Assembly: GCF_015207665.1 (NCBI RefSeq)
Contig: NZ_JADEWL010000010.1
Location: forward strand, 36,219-100,218
Direction of reading: 5' to 3'
From: Plectonema cf. radiosum LEGE 06105
Lineage (GTDB): Bacteria > Cyanobacteriota > Cyanobacteriia > Cyanobacteriales > Nostocaceae
Length of the DNA: 64,000 nucleotides
The translations under genes and the position numbers were made by a program. The notes beneath the pieces were generated by a model that did not search any database, was not told the DNA's origin, and saw only the letters and a program-made list of their open reading frames with translations. This document shows, in pieces, positions 18,442-27,690 of this stretch; the first letter of the stretch is position 1; each line of letters opens with the position of its first letter.

Positions 18442-19986
18442 CTACCTTTGATTTTGATAAGGATAATAATACTGTGGATAAGTTGTTGTGGGTATTGTGT
18501 TATTTACACCGCTGGGAACGGTATTCATTTGTGGGGGTTGATAAGGGATTGTGCCGTTGATGGGATTATTTAAATAAGGTGAATTACCACTGGGAGGAAG
18601 AATATTAGTCCCAGGAGTTCCTGTCATGCTCGGAGGTTGGTTAAAGTATTGGTAGGCTAAACGAGATACCGAAGTAATTAAAGTTTCAGCGCGGGAGTCA
18701 TTTCTAGGACGCTTTACCATGACTGCTGCAATATAGCGCTTTCCTGTGGGTAAATTAATTAAACCTACATCTCCCAACATTGCCCCAATATACCCAGTTT
18801 TATTACCAATTTCTGCTCCCACACCCAAACCTGTGGGTAATAGATGCCGTCTTTGATTTTGACGCATGATATCAAGTATACGGTCACGGGATGCCGTAGT
18901 TGGAACTAAATTCCCTTTGCTCACCATTGCGAGTACCTGTCCTAATTCTTTGGGGCTGGTGGTGTTAGTTCCTTCGATATCGGGTAGTTGATTGCGGAGT
19001 ACTGTAGCTGTTAATCCCCAACTGCGAAATCTTTGATTTAAAGCTTCTATGCCGCCCATGCGGTCGATTAAGATATTTGTAGCGGTGTTATCGCTAATTA
19101 CCATCATTTTGGTTGCAACTTCTAATGCTGTGAATTTGCTTCCTACTGGCTGACTTTGCATATCACCGGAACCTCCTGCAACCATTCGTTGCTCCATAAC
19201 CAACATTTCGTTCGGCTGGATTTTCCCTGCATCTACATCTTGGAAAAAAGCAACAAGTATGGGTAATTTAATTGTACTAGCGGCTGCAAATGCGCTATTA
19301 GCGTTTAAATCTACATAATTACCTGTATCTAAATCTGCAATAAAAACTCCAGGTGTCAAATCTGGATTACTACCTGCAAGAATTTGGATAGAGCTTTTGA
19401 GGGGAATTATTTCTTGGGTTAAGTAGAAACCTTGATTATTATTCGCTACTTGGGGTTGATTTTGTTCTACATTCGATAAGTTGGCTGTAGTAACTTGAGT
19501 TGCTGGGTCTAGTACTGATAATAATGTACCAACAATTGCGCCAATACCTACTCCTACAATCAATAAGCGCAATATGTAAAGCATAGTTCTCGCCATTGGT
19601 TTGAGGCGAGTTTTGTGGGATAATTTGACTCTCTTAGTCACCCGCGTTTTAAATTTTAGGGGTGGAATCTTGCCATTTACAGCAGCCGATTTCATTCCAC
19701 TAGATGCTGCTTGAGATGCATTTTTTTTTCTCAGCCAGGTTTCTGCTGGTGCTTCGATTCTTTCTCGCTTGCGGGGTGTTTTCGCGGTGCTTGAGGAAGA
19801 ACTAATTACTGTACGCGAAATTGTCTCACCTTGATCAGGCGATAGCTGCCCTCGCCCAAGGGATCGCGATGTTCCAACTGCTTTTACTTTAGTGTTTCCT
19901 GGCTTTTGAACTTTACGTAATTTTTGACGACGCTTTGTGGGTTGTCGTCTTCCAGAAGCTGTAATTTTATAACTTGACTCTGACAC
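18442..19986 (-). CDS. Class A beta-lactamase-fold serine hydrolase, membrane-anchored
   Basis: A 514-aa protein. A basic N-terminus of about 125 residues precedes one membrane segment (ILRLLIVGVGIGAIVGTLL, about 140-160), then the hydrolase domain. The three signature motifs are present: S-x-x-K in AASTIKLPIL, SDN in MVISDNTATNIL, and KTG in GNKTGYIGAMLGD; an Omega-loop Glu may be that in PDIEGTNTTS. The Pro/Asn-rich tail is low complexity. More likely a cell-wall or D,D-peptidase-like enzyme than a resistance enzyme. Sure of fold, not of substrate. Confidence 0.88.
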   Translation of the reverse strand: MSESSYKITASGRRQPTKRRQKLRKVQKPGNTKVKAVGTSRSLGRGQLSPDQGETISRTVISSSSSTAKTPRKRERIEAPAETWLRKKNASQAASSGMKSAAVNGKIPPLKFKTRVTKRVKLSHKTRLKPMARTMLYILRLLIVGVGIGAIVGTLLSVLDPATQVTTANLSNVEQNQPQVANNNQGFYLTQEIIPLKSSIQILAGSNPDLTPGVFIADLDTGNYVDLNANSAFAAASTIKLPILVAFFQDVDAGKIQPNEMLVMEQRMVAGGSGDMQSQPVGSKFTALEVATKMMVISDNTATNILIDRMGGIEALNQRFRSWGLTATVLRNQLPDIEGTNTTSPKELGQVLAMVSKGNLVPTTASRDRILDIMRQNQRRHLLPTGLGVGAEIGNKTGYIGAMLGDVGLINLPTGKRYIAAVMVKRPRNDSRAETLITSVSRLAYQYFNQPPSMTGTPGTNILPPSGNSPYLNNPINGTIPYQPPQMNTVPSGVNNTIPTTTYPQYYYPYQNQR

Positions 19987-20142
19987 CGCTACTCCTTCTA
20001 ACCCACTTACTCTGTAAACACCCTACTAACTCCCAAACCTGTTTTCAAATCACGCTTTGTAGCATTTTTGTGTATAGTTTAAGCTATTATTCTGACTTTT
20101 GGAGAGTAATAGCGCACATAATTAATATTGATTCATCAGTTT

Positions 20143-20874
20143 TTATGATTTTCCGGGTTGTGTAAGCGCCCACTGCATTTGTCGTAAAATACCTCTGAGC
20201 ATGGCGACTTCCTGCGTTTGTAGCTGAGCGCGGTTGTACAGTTGCCGAAATTTTTCCATGCGACTGCTGGCGGTATGGGGATAAAGATACTCAATAGACA
20301 GCAATAGTGATTCTAACTGTTTATAGTAGGCTTCGACAACCTCTAATGATGCAATTTCTTTATCATCTATATTAGTTTCAACGGTATGGGGTTGACTTTG
20401 GGCTAGTTCGTAACAGCTAATTGCCACAGCAGAAGCTAAGTTCAACGATGCATATCCGGCATCAGTAGGAATACGCATAAATTTCTGAGCGTAGTTTAAT
20501 TCTTCGTTGCTTAATCCTCGGTCTTCTCTACCGAAAATTAATGCTGCTGGTTGTGCGGATGCTTCCAATAACCAAGGTAATACTTCACGGGGACTTTGTA
20601 GCGGACTGTTGAAATCGCGGGTTCTTGCTGTGGTGGCGATCGCTCTTTTGCATCCCTGTAATGCTTGGGGTAATGTAGCGACAGATACTGCTGATTCTAA
20701 AACGTCTTTGGCATGAACTGCCATTCTTGTTGCTTCTTCCCCTAAATAATCGCATTGGGGATTAACTAAAACCAGTTGATGGAGTGCAAAATTTTTCATT
20801 ACCCGCGCAATTGAACCTACATTTAATGCTCCACCTGGTTCGACTAAAATAATTTTCACCTCTGATACATTCAT
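20143..20874 (-). CDS. trmJ: TrmH-family RNA 2'-O-methyltransferase, TrmJ type
   Basis: A 243-aa SPOUT methyltransferase. EPGGALNVGSIARVMKNF, GREDRGLSNEEL and the knot motif YASLNLASAVAISCYEL are the TrmJ (group 1 TrmH) signature. In bacteria TrmJ methylates the ribose of tRNA position 32. The C-terminal helix bundle (SLLLSIEYLYPHTASSRMEKFRQL) matches the family dimerisation extension. The tRNA target is inferred from the family. Convergent or co-directional partners are unrelated; SecA lies upstream on the same strand. Confidence 0.88.
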   Translation of the reverse strand: MNVSEVKIILVEPGGALNVGSIARVMKNFALHQLVLVNPQCDYLGEEATRMAVHAKDVLESAVSVATLPQALQGCKRAIATTARTRDFNSPLQSPREVLPWLLEASAQPAALIFGREDRGLSNEELNYAQKFMRIPTDAGYASLNLASAVAISCYELAQSQPHTVETNIDDKEIASLEVVEAYYKQLESLLLSIEYLYPHTASSRMEKFRQLYNRAQLQTQEVAMLRGILRQMQWALTQPGKS

Positions 20875-20975
20875 TTTGTATTTCTTTGAATGGGGAATAG
20901 GGAATGGGGAATAGGTAATTCAATCCGTGAAATCAGTGAAATCCTTCTCAATCCGTGGTCAGTAATTGAGAATAT

Positions 20976-21003
20976 AAAAAAACCGGATATTTAAAACCCG
21001 GTT
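20976..21003 (-). terminator. Rho-independent terminator behind secA
   Basis: On the minus strand AACCGG and CCGGTT pair around an A/T loop and are followed by a run of T, about 50 bases after the secA stop and before trmJ. A typical intrinsic terminator layout. Confidence 0.65.
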
Positions 21004-21016
21004 GATATTTTTAGAA

Positions 21017-21053
21017 TTGTCAATCCAAAATCTAAAATCTAAAATCCAAAATC
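21017..21053. repeat. Heptamer repeat (AAAATCT/AAAATCC)
   Basis: Four to five degenerate copies of a 7-base unit AAAATCT/C end directly at the secA stop codon. The same unit occurs near 50708-50730 ahead of the lpdA stop. It is STRR-like and part of the secA 3' untranslated region. Confidence 0.6.
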
Positions 21054-21054
21054 G

Positions 21055-23841
21055 TTAGACCATTTGCGATGCTTCTACTGTAGGTTGTGGCTGTGGTTGG
21101 AACATGAACAAGGAGTAAACTACGTCACGGCGGATATTTGTCATCATGTCCAAGAATAGTTCGTAACCTTCGCTCTTATACTCAATTAACGGGTCTTTTT
21201 GACCATAACCACGTAATCCGACTGACTCTCTCAAGGCTTCCATTTGCTGTAAATGTTCGCGCCATAAAGTATCAATCCGCTGTAAAATAAAGAATCGCTC
21301 TGCTTGACGCATTAATCCTGGTTGAATTTGGTCAACTTCAGCTTCTTTCATGTCGTAAGCGATGCGGACTTGTTCGTGTAAAAAGGCTTTGATTTCGTTC
21401 ATGGACATATCTTCTAAATGGGAAGGTTGCACGTCCGATAACAGATAAACGAATTCTTTGACCTTTTCAACTAATTTTTCTAATTCCCATTCTTCCGATG
21501 GTAAATCTGGATTGATGTAATAATCAACGATGTCATCCATCGTTTTCTCAGCATACTTAATGACCTGTTCTTTGAGGTCTTGCCCTTCCAATACTCGACG
21601 ACGTTCGGCGTAAATTGCTCGACGTTGATTATTCATTACTTCATCATACTCGAATACCTGCTTACGAATGTCGTAATAATAGGTTTCGACCTTTTTCTGC
21701 GCTCCTTCCAAACTGCGAGTTAACATACCCGATTCTATCGGCATATCTTCCTCTACACGGAACATATTCATTAAACCAGCAACGCGATCGCCACCGAATA
21801 TCCGCATCAAGTTGTCTTCTAAACTGAGGAAAAATCTGGTGGAACCGGGGTCTCCTTGTCTTCCTGCACGTCCTCGTAATTGGTTGTCAATCCGTCGTGA
21901 TTCGTGACGTTCGGTACCAATCACGTGTAATCCACCTAAAGAGATAATTTTCTCATGTTCAAGGTCTGTAAATGCTTCGTATTCTTCTTTAACACGGTTG
22001 TATGCTTGCCGCATTTTTTGAATTACGGGATTTTCTGTTGGTGCTTTCTCAGCGGCTACTGCAATTTTATCTTCAGCTTCAAGTTCGGTTAAACTACGTT
22101 CTCCATATTCTTTAACGGCAACTTCTACGGCTTGTTTAAGAATATTCTCAGCTTCTTGACTGATTCTGGTGGGAAATACTTGTGGGGAAGCTTTCCAGGT
22201 TTTGACTTTTTTACCGGGAACAAAACCTTGTCCACCACCACTTGAACTTGGTAATGTTGCTCTGTGAGGGGAAAATACATCTTCGTCTTCTGGTTTGACA
22301 ATTCGGGGCATTAAGTATTCCCGAACTTTTAAACGCGCCATGTATTCGGCGTTTCCACCCAAAATAATATCAGTACCCCTACCAGCCATGTTAGTGGCGA
22401 TAGTTACCATTCCTCCCCGTCCAGCTTGAGCGACAATTTCGGCTTCTCGCTCAACATTTTCAGGTCTTGCATTGAGCAATTCATGGGGAATACCAATCTC
22501 TTTCAACAGTTTGCTGAGATATTCTGATTTTTCTACACTTGTGGTTCCTACCAAAACAGGTCTGCCAGTTTCGTGCATTTCGGCACATTCTTTAGAAATG
22601 GCTTTCCATTTACCGACTTCTGTTTTAAACACCATATCAGCTAAATCTTGACGCTGCCTAATTCGGTTGGTGGGAATTACGGCTACTTCTAGTTTGTAAA
22701 TTTTTTCAAATTCGACTTCTTCTGTTTTTGCGGTTCCCGTCATTCCTCCCAACTTCGGATACAACAAAAACAAGTTTTGATAGGTAATGGAAGCGAGGGT
22801 TTGGGTTTCGGGTTGAATTTCTACACGTTCTTTGGCTTCAATTGCTTGGTGTAATCCATCACTCCAACGTCTTCCTGGTAATACCCTACCTGTGGATTCA
22901 TCAACAATTACCACTTCTCCATTGCGAAGAATGTAGTGTACATCTGGCAAAAATAGTTCTTTGGTTTTAATCGCATTAAAGATAAAATGAGCCCAAGGGT
23001 CTTCGGGGTCGAATAAGTCGTTTACTTCTAAAAGCTGTTCTGCTTTCTGAAAACCTTCATCAGTCAAAAGTACGTTACGAGCTTTTTCATCGACTTCATA
23101 ATCTTCTTCTTTATTTAATGCTAAGGCAATTTGGGAAGCTTTGACATATTTTTCGGTAGGTCTTTCTACTTGTCCCGAAATAATCAAGGGAGTTCTGGCT
23201 TCGTCAATTAAAATCGAATCGACTTCATCAATTACGCAATAATTGAAGGGACGCTGTACAACATCAGCCATTGATGTTGCCATATTATCCCGCAGATAGT
23301 CAAAACCGATTTCGCTGTTGGTAACATAAGTTATATCGCATTCGTAATTCTTTTTCCGTTCCATAGGACTCATGCTGGACTGAATTAGTCCTACAGTTAA
23401 TCCCAAGAATCGATGTACTTGTCCCATCCACTCAGCATCACGACGGGCTAAATAATCGTTAACGGTAATTACGTGTACACCTTTACCAGTTAAGGCATTT
23501 AAATAACTAGGTAATGTAGCAACCAAGGTTTTACCTTCCCCGGTTTTCATTTCGGCAATTTGTCCTTGATGCAGAATCATTCCACCTAATAGCTGCACAT
23601 CAAAGTGACGCATTCCTAAAACTCGTCTTGCAGCTTCTCTAGTTACGGCAAAAGCTTCGGGAAGGATATCGTCGAGGGATTCGCCTTTCTTAAGACGCTG
23701 TTTGAACTCTACTGTTTTACCTTTGAGTTCTTCATCAGAAAGAACTTTAATTTCTTCCTCTAAAAGATTAACTTCAGTAATGGATGGCTGGTATTTTTTT
23801 AGTTTACGAGCGTTGGGGTCGCCCAACAAGGTTTTTAGCAT
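21055..23841 (-). CDS. secA: Preprotein translocase ATPase SecA
   Basis: A 928-aa motor ATPase that drives proteins through SecYEG in the plasma and thylakoid membranes. Walker A is [13 protein letters not shown], Walker B lies in [17 protein letters not shown], and [15 protein letters not shown] and [25 protein letters not shown] are helicase motifs. The insert after [18 protein letters not shown] is typical of cyanobacteria. There is no C-terminal cysteine zinc motif; the tail ends [12 protein letters not shown] minus-strand TATAAT sits at 23898-23903 and may be its -10 box. Confidence 0.98.
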   Translation of the reverse strand: MLKTLLGDPNARKLKKYQPSITEVNLLEEEIKVLSDEELKGKTVEFKQRLKKGESLDDILPEAFAVTREAARRVLGMRHFDVQLLGGMILHQGQIAEMKTGEGKTLVATLPSYLNALTGKGVHVITVNDYLARRDAEWMGQVHRFLGLTVGLIQSSMSPMERKKNYECDITYVTNSEIGFDYLRDNMATSMADVVQRPFNYCVIDEVDSILIDEARTPLIISGQVERPTEKYVKASQIALALNKEEDYEVDEKARNVLLTDEGFQKAEQLLEVNDLFDPEDPWAHFIFNAIKTKELFLPDVHYILRNGEVVIVDESTGRVLPGRRWSDGLHQAIEAKERVEIQPETQTLASITYQNLFLLYPKLGGMTGTAKTEEVEFEKIYKLEVAVIPTNRIRQRQDLADMVFKTEVGKWKAISKECAEMHETGRPVLVGTTSVEKSEYLSKLLKEIGIPHELLNARPENVEREAEIVAQAGRGGMVTIATNMAGRGTDIILGGNAEYMARLKVREYLMPRIVKPEDEDVFSPHRATLPSSSGGGQGFVPGKKVKTWKASPQVFPTRISQEAENILKQAVEVAVKEYGERSLTELEAEDKIAVAAEKAPTENPVIQKMRQAYNRVKEEYEAFTDLEHEKIISLGGLHVIGTERHESRRIDNQLRGRAGRQGDPGSTRFFLSLEDNLMRIFGGDRVAGLMNMFRVEEDMPIESGMLTRSLEGAQKKVETYYYDIRKQVFEYDEVMNNQRRAIYAERRRVLEGQDLKEQVIKYAEKTMDDIVDYYINPDLPSEEWELEKLVEKVKEFVYLLSDVQPSHLEDMSMNEIKAFLHEQVRIAYDMKEAEVDQIQPGLMRQAERFFILQRIDTLWREHLQQMEALRESVGLRGYGQKDPLIEYKSEGYELFLDMMTNIRRDVVYSLFMFQPQPQPTVEASQMV

Positions 23842-23888
23842 GGCTTCTTTAATTTAACGGTTCGTAAGGAAGAAAGATTTTATTGATG

Positions 23889-23907
23889 ATGGCAATGATT
23901 ATAAGTA
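23889..23907. repeat. 19-base exact repeat, copy 1
   Basis: ATGGCAATGATTATAAGTA occurs here and again at 26652-26670. Read on the minus strand it contains TATAAT pointing at secA, so it could be the -10 region. On the plus strand it opens a 25-codon frame. Significance is open. Confidence 0.45.
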
Positions 23908-23911
23908 CCGT

Positions 23912-24182
23912 TACCTTTGATAACCCGAAAAAAGGCTGGGCAAAGATGCATTCGAGCCAGAATTAACTCAAAAATAGTACCAATACTAGCCAACGAGTTT
24001 ACTAAACAGTTAGTTTTAGCAAAGAACTTATATTTATCTAAGATAATAGTATCATTTTGTCCTCAATGCCGCGTCCCAAACGCCGACCGGCTAAGGGTTG
24101 GTTTTCCGTATTTTGCGGTTCGGGATGAGGAACGGGAAGTGGGGAGGTGTGGAGGTGGGAATAAATTTAAATTATTAACGGC
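23912..24182. other. Gap upstream of secA
   Basis: A plus-strand 123-codon frame covers this part but has no family resemblance and low-complexity ends, so I do not call it. The G-rich stretch near 24125-24160 resembles the purine-rich intergenic repeats. Nothing else is recognised. Confidence 0.4.
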
Positions 24183-24311
24183 TCAGTGGAGGTTGGTTGC
24201 TAGACCTAGGAGCCAACCCATAGCTAAACTCCAAATTACAATTACTAATAATATACCGACGGGGTTTTTGTTCAGCTTCCGGCGATGACGGTGTTTTAGA
24301 TAATTTGGCAT
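24183..24311 (-). CDS. Putative 42-aa single-membrane-segment protein
   Basis: A short frame beginning MPNYLKHRHRRKLNKNP, followed by one hydrophobic segment, ILLVIVIWSLAMGWLLGLA. The basic N-terminus suggests N-in topology. The segment is framed sharply by a stop after NLH. No strong Shine-Dalgarno site is seen (TTGAGA seven bases upstream is weak). I recognise no family. The charged-then-hydrophobic design is more protein-like than chance, but expression is unproven. Confidence 0.45.
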   Translation of the reverse strand: MPNYLKHRHRRKLNKNPVGILLVIVIWSLAMGWLLGLATNLH

Positions 24312-24672
24312 TCTCAATTTTTTTTAAGCAGGAACTACTTTGAAATATCATAATCTCTCGGCGATTTTCAAGCACTAATAGTTCCTATAATATTTATTAA
24401 ATACTGTCTGTATTATTTATTTTGCGGTTTTTCAGTTTCAATCGAGAAAATTATTGCACCCTGAAAGTAGTTGGTTGAGAAAAATAAAAAAAGATGTCCC
24501 CAATGACCTGAAAAATTCCAAAACTGTCTCTAGCAACTCTTACAGATGCTACTTAGTCTAACTACCGAGTTTGAATCAAACCACAGCAATTTCCACTAGG
24601 TAATGCTACTTTCTACATTGATGCTTACGTATATTTACGAGTAAATTTGCAATTATCAAATTCTAAAAAAAA
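24312..24672. other. AT-rich divergent gap
   Basis: About 360 bases with no gene. It holds the promoter side of the yjbQ-like gene and of the small minus-strand frame. No repeat or structured element was recognised. Confidence 0.4.
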
Positions 24673-25086
24673 ATGTCTCACTATCAAAAATTACTGCGAG
24701 TTTCTACAATCGGTAAATCCTTGTACAACATTACTCCTAAGATTGAAGCAATAGTTGCCGAATCTGGCGTTGAAACAGGGCTTTGTACTTTATTTTTGCG
24801 TCATACTTCGGCTAGTTTAATAATTCAAGAAAATGCTGACCCTAATGTATTATTGGATTTGGCTAATTTTATGGCTAAACTAGTACCTGAATCGGCGAAA
24901 TACATACATGATGATGAAGGTGCGGATGATATGCCTGCTCATATTCGTACTGCAATTACTCATACTTCCGAACATATTCCGATTAATCGGGGACATTTGG
25001 TATTAGGTACTTGGCAAGGAATTTATATTTGGGAACATCGTCAACGTAATCATAATAGAGAGTTAGTTGTTCATATTTCTGGATGA
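24673..25086 (+). CDS. YjbQ/UPF0047 family protein
   Basis: A 137-aa protein of the UPF0047 family, also annotated as secondary thiamine-phosphate synthase because E. coli YjbQ has weak activity of that type. Motifs are LFLRHTSASLIIQENADP, DDEGADDMPAHIR and HSSEHIPI-like HTSEHIPINRGHLVLGTWQGI with WEHR near the end; the His and Asp/Glu residues form a metal site. Full length. The real role in cyanobacteria is unclear. Ninety-six bases ahead of the Nif3 gene on the same strand; co-transcription is possible. Confidence 0.9.
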   Translation: MSHYQKLLRVSTIGKSLYNITPKIEAIVAESGVETGLCTLFLRHTSASLIIQENADPNVLLDLANFMAKLVPESAKYIHDDEGADDMPAHIRTAITHTSEHIPINRGHLVLGTWQGIYIWEHRQRNHNRELVVHISG

Positions 25087-25182
25087 TTTGGAAAACAGGG
25101 AGTAGGGAATTAAAACCTTATAAATTGCCTTTCTCCTAATTTATATTAGGCGTAAATTATTAAATTATTAAAAATTAAGTAA

Positions 25183-25986
25183 ATGAAAATTATCGATTTA
25201 ATTACCTGGTTTGAGGAATGGGCAAATCCTGTATGGCAAGAAAAATGGGATAATTGCGGATGGCAGGTGGAACCGGGGGTGTTAGATGAAGATGCAGGGG
25301 TGTTGGTATGCCTAACTCCGACTTTGGCTGTAATGCAGGAAGCTATCTATCTAAAAAATGCGGGCAATCCGGTTAATCTAATTTTTGCTCATCATCCTTT
25401 GATTTTTACTCCTCCCAAATCGCTGCGTACTGGTGATGCAATTGGGGAAATGGTACGTTTAGCGTTTATTCATAATATTGGTATTTACAGCGCTCATACT
25501 AACTTTGACCAGGTAAATGATGGTACTGCGGATGTTTTAGCGCAGCTTTTAAATATGAAGGAGGTATATCCGATTATAAATACACAACCAGGTTTGGGAT
25601 ATGGACGTGTTGGTTTGCTTGCTCCTAGTTTAAGTTTACGGGAACTGCTGACAAAAATTCAAACTTTACTCAAGCCACCTAATTTAATTTTTTCTCCAAA
25701 TGCGGATTTGGAGATGTCTGTGGAAAAAGTGGCGGTTTTGGGAGGCTCTGGGGCTAGTTTTATTCCAGCGGTAAGTAAAACTGGTGCAAAGGTATATTTA
25801 ACTTCTGACTGCAAGTTTCATCAGTTTCAAGAAAGCCGTGATGCTGGAATTATTTTAGTTGATGCTGGACACTATGCTACTGAACGTCCTGCTTGTCAAG
25901 CTTTAGCGCGTAAGTTTGCTACTTTTAATCTGACTTTTGTACATTTAAGTAATCAAGATGAGGATTTTCGCCAATTTTTATTTTAA
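25183..25986 (+). CDS. Nif3-like dinuclear metal-centre protein
   Basis: A 267-aa member of the Nif3/YbgI family (also called GTP cyclohydrolase I type 2), a hexameric protein with two metals per subunit. Metal ligands are visible in IFAHHPLIFTPPKSL (two His), YSAHTNFDQVNDGTADVLA (His, Asp) and VDAGHYATERPACQAL (His, Glu). DNCGWQVE near the start is also typical. The biochemical role is unsettled. It follows the YjbQ-like gene and is full length. Confidence 0.92.
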   Translation: MKIIDLITWFEEWANPVWQEKWDNCGWQVEPGVLDEDAGVLVCLTPTLAVMQEAIYLKNAGNPVNLIFAHHPLIFTPPKSLRTGDAIGEMVRLAFIHNIGIYSAHTNFDQVNDGTADVLAQLLNMKEVYPIINTQPGLGYGRVGLLAPSLSLRELLTKIQTLLKPPNLIFSPNADLEMSVEKVAVLGGSGASFIPAVSKTGAKVYLTSDCKFHQFQESRDAGIILVDAGHYATERPACQALARKFATFNLTFVHLSNQDEDFRQFLF

Positions 25987-26281
25987 TCTACTCTAAATAT
26001 ATAAAGTATTTTTCGCTACTTTAGAATATTTTAGATACCCCATCTAAAAGTAAAAATAAATACACTTAAGCTGGGTATTTACTTGATAACATATAAATTG
26101 CTATAGTAAGATTTACTCTGTTGTGGATAGAGTTAAGAGTTTTATTTCGAGAAAAACGTTGTTTTATGGCTGTGACTTTAATCACAAATAAATGCGAATA
26201 CAATCACTTAAGAATATTTGTAGCTGCGTCAAAATAATAGATGATGAAATGCTAACCTAACTTAACTTTAACTAACTAATA
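25987..26281. other. Leader of the 70-aa gene
   Basis: About 295 AT-rich bases. GTAGTTAACT-like repeats near the end (CTTAACTTTAACTAACTAATA) are a short degenerate heptamer tract. No other element seen. Confidence 0.35.
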
Positions 26282-26494
26282 ATGATTCGCGCACTTGTTG
26301 AATCTGCTTTTCAAACGGGATATTTAAGCGTTGAGTCCGAGGGGTTGCTGCATCAAATGCTAGCTACCAGAATATATCAGGCGGAAGATGTTGCTGCATT
26401 AACGCGACTGTGTGATGCTGTTCGCGCAGGTCAAGTTAAGCGGGAAGCGTCTTCAAATATTTCTACGGGATTTCTGACGCAAAAATCATCATAA
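26282..26494 (+). CDS. Conserved small cyanobacterial protein (70 aa)
   Basis: A 70-aa acidic helical protein (MIRALVESAFQTGYLSVESEG, then AEDVAALTRLCDAV) of the sort found across cyanobacteria without assigned function. No membrane segment or cysteine motif. The start ATG follows a repeat-like leader, and codon use agrees with neighbours. Function unknown. Confidence 0.7.
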   Translation: MIRALVESAFQTGYLSVESEGLLHQMLATRIYQAEDVAALTRLCDAVRAGQVKREASSNISTGFLTQKSS

Positions 26495-26612
26495 TCGTGT
26501 CCGAAGCAAGATACGATCTGCTGTAAAATATGATTTGATAAATAAAAGTTAATATTATTGTTCGATAAGTGGGTCAAGCTCGGCGGATATTGAGTTAAGA
26601 TATATAACATAG

Positions 26613-26641
26613 AGGTGGATTAATCGGAGTCCGCACCACCT
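26613..26641. other. Nested palindrome in intergenic region
   Basis: AGGTGG and CCACCT enclose an inner CGGAGTCCG palindrome. There is no T-run. It may be an RNA hairpin or a protein site. The whole 26495-27012 gap has no recognised gene apart from the doubtful frame below. Confidence 0.4.
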
Positions 26642-26651
26642 ACTCCCAGCA

Positions 26652-26810
26652 ATGGCAATGATTATAAGTAGGCAAATTAGACAACCGCAATATTCACTTG
26701 CTTTGGAGTATCATTTAATTCATAATGATAGAAATGATTTATCAGCGATATTTTATTTGGTCGGCGAGAATTCCCAGTTATTTCATTTCTATGAAGCAAA
26801 TATTCCTTGA
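26652..26810 (+). CDS. Doubtful 52-aa ORF beginning with a repeated 19-mer
   Basis: The frame starts at the second copy of ATGGCAATGATTATAAGTA and reads MAMIISRQIRQPQYSLALEY, ending FYEANIP. No Shine-Dalgarno site is obvious and no family is recognised. It may be a fragment of a lost gene or chance. Listed because the exact repeat with 23889-23907 covers its start. Confidence 0.25.
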   Translation: MAMIISRQIRQPQYSLALEYHLIHNDRNDLSAIFYLVGENSQLFHFYEANIP

Positions 26811-27012
26811 GTAACTAATTCGGAGTTGAATTTTTGGAGTGCGGCGAGCAAAATCATTTTGTTAAACCCAAAATTTACGTAAAACTGGCTAAACATCAGT
26901 TAATTGTACCGATTTGGGTTATAATACCGCACTGTGTGATTTTGGTTATGTATTGGGTTAATCCCAAATTTTGACAGATTTATTACGTTGAGAAAAAGGT
27001 AGAAGCGCACTA

Positions 27013-27324
27013 ATGCTACACCGCAAGATTTATCAACTATGCTGTGATGCGCGGGAGATATGTATTTTCTTGCGGGACCAGCAACGCTGGATTGAAAGAG
27101 CCCGCATTATAGATATCGAGGGAGATTTAGTCACCCTGCGCTATGAAACTGAAGAAGATGATGAAGTTTGTTCTTGGGAAGAAATGGTTCGTCTTGAAAG
27201 TATTGGTGCTGTAACTCAAAAGCTTGCTTCGGTTCCGCGAGGTAATGTTGAACCTCTGCTAACTGAGGATTGTCCGGAAGCTGAACGCATTCACAATCCG
27301 TCTAGTGATTCTAATCCTGAGTAA
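27013..27324 (+). CDS. Conserved cyanobacterial protein (DUF6679-like)
   Basis: A 103-aa protein starting MLHRKIYQLCCDAREICIF and containing RWIERARIIDIEGDLVTLRYETEEDDEVCSWEE-type sequence. It is a well-conserved cyanobacterial family; I believe it carries the DUF6679 label, from memory. Small barrel-like, acidic, cytosolic. Role unknown. It is followed by an 18-bp perfect inverted repeat. Confidence 0.8.
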   Translation: MLHRKIYQLCCDAREICIFLRDQQRWIERARIIDIEGDLVTLRYETEEDDEVCSWEEMVRLESIGAVTQKLASVPRGNVEPLLTEDCPEAERIHNPSSDSNPE

Positions 27325-27342
27325 GCTGTTTTTAGCTAAAGC

Positions 27343-27391
27343 AGCATTCATCCCACACCGTAATATGCAGATTCGGTGTGGGATGAATGCT
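27343..27391. repeat. Perfect 18-bp inverted repeat
   Basis: AGCATTCATCCCACACCG and its exact reverse complement flank a 13-base spacer, 18 bases after a stop codon. It may be the left-end hairpin of the decayed IS605-type relic that follows, or a terminator of the preceding gene, though no T-run follows. Confidence 0.75.
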
Positions 27392-27544
27392 CGCGAGTTG
27401 ACGATTCCACAAAGCAGTCGAATTCCAAGCGCAGCGTGGAACAGCGCCGGGGTGGATGAGGAAACAAGCAGTCTCTTGTGGTACGATTGAATCATCTTGA
27501 CCCTCAATGCCATAAGCGAAAACCAAGCGGTGGAGGTACAGGTT
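27392..27544. other. Presumed interior of the IS relic
   Basis: No frame here resembles TnpB. TTCCAC/GTGGAA pair around 27409-27442. It probably is unrelated DNA or highly decayed element sequence between the inverted repeat and the TnpB relic. Confidence 0.35.
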
Positions 27545-27690
27545 GCAAGAAAAAGTATGGGTCTTGGGAACCAGGACTCCTGCCCTTGGAGGGAATGTAA
27601 GACCCTCAACTACGGAGTTCTGGCGGCAATTCCCGATGAATTGGGAAGCCCACACTGTACCGTAAGGTCAGTGTGTGGTAGTTCACTTTT
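27545..27690 (+). pseudogene. TnpB 3'-end and right-end RNA relic
   Basis: One frame reads VLGTRTPALGGNVRP and a second frame, shifted by an indel, AAIPDELGS: together the C-terminal tail of TnpB (compare ALGTSASALGGDVRP...EAIPNELGS in the element at 3.1 kb). The following bases, GGGAAGCCCACACTG to GTAGTTCAC, match that element's right end, including a hairpin whose two arms differ between the copies yet still pair. In active elements this segment is the omega RNA scaffold. No nuclease frame remains. Confidence 0.65.

Noticed and set aside
23917..24288. 123-codon plus frame near secA
   Set aside because: Composition shifts, no family likeness, overlaps the small protein on the other strand.
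26500..26700. tRNA-like or known small RNA in the gap
   Set aside because: Only short pairs were found; no cloverleaf or CCA end.
27259..27655. Overlapping minus-strand frames in the IS relic
   Set aside because: They are antisense to the 27013 gene, the palindrome and the TnpB relic; no protein family recognised.
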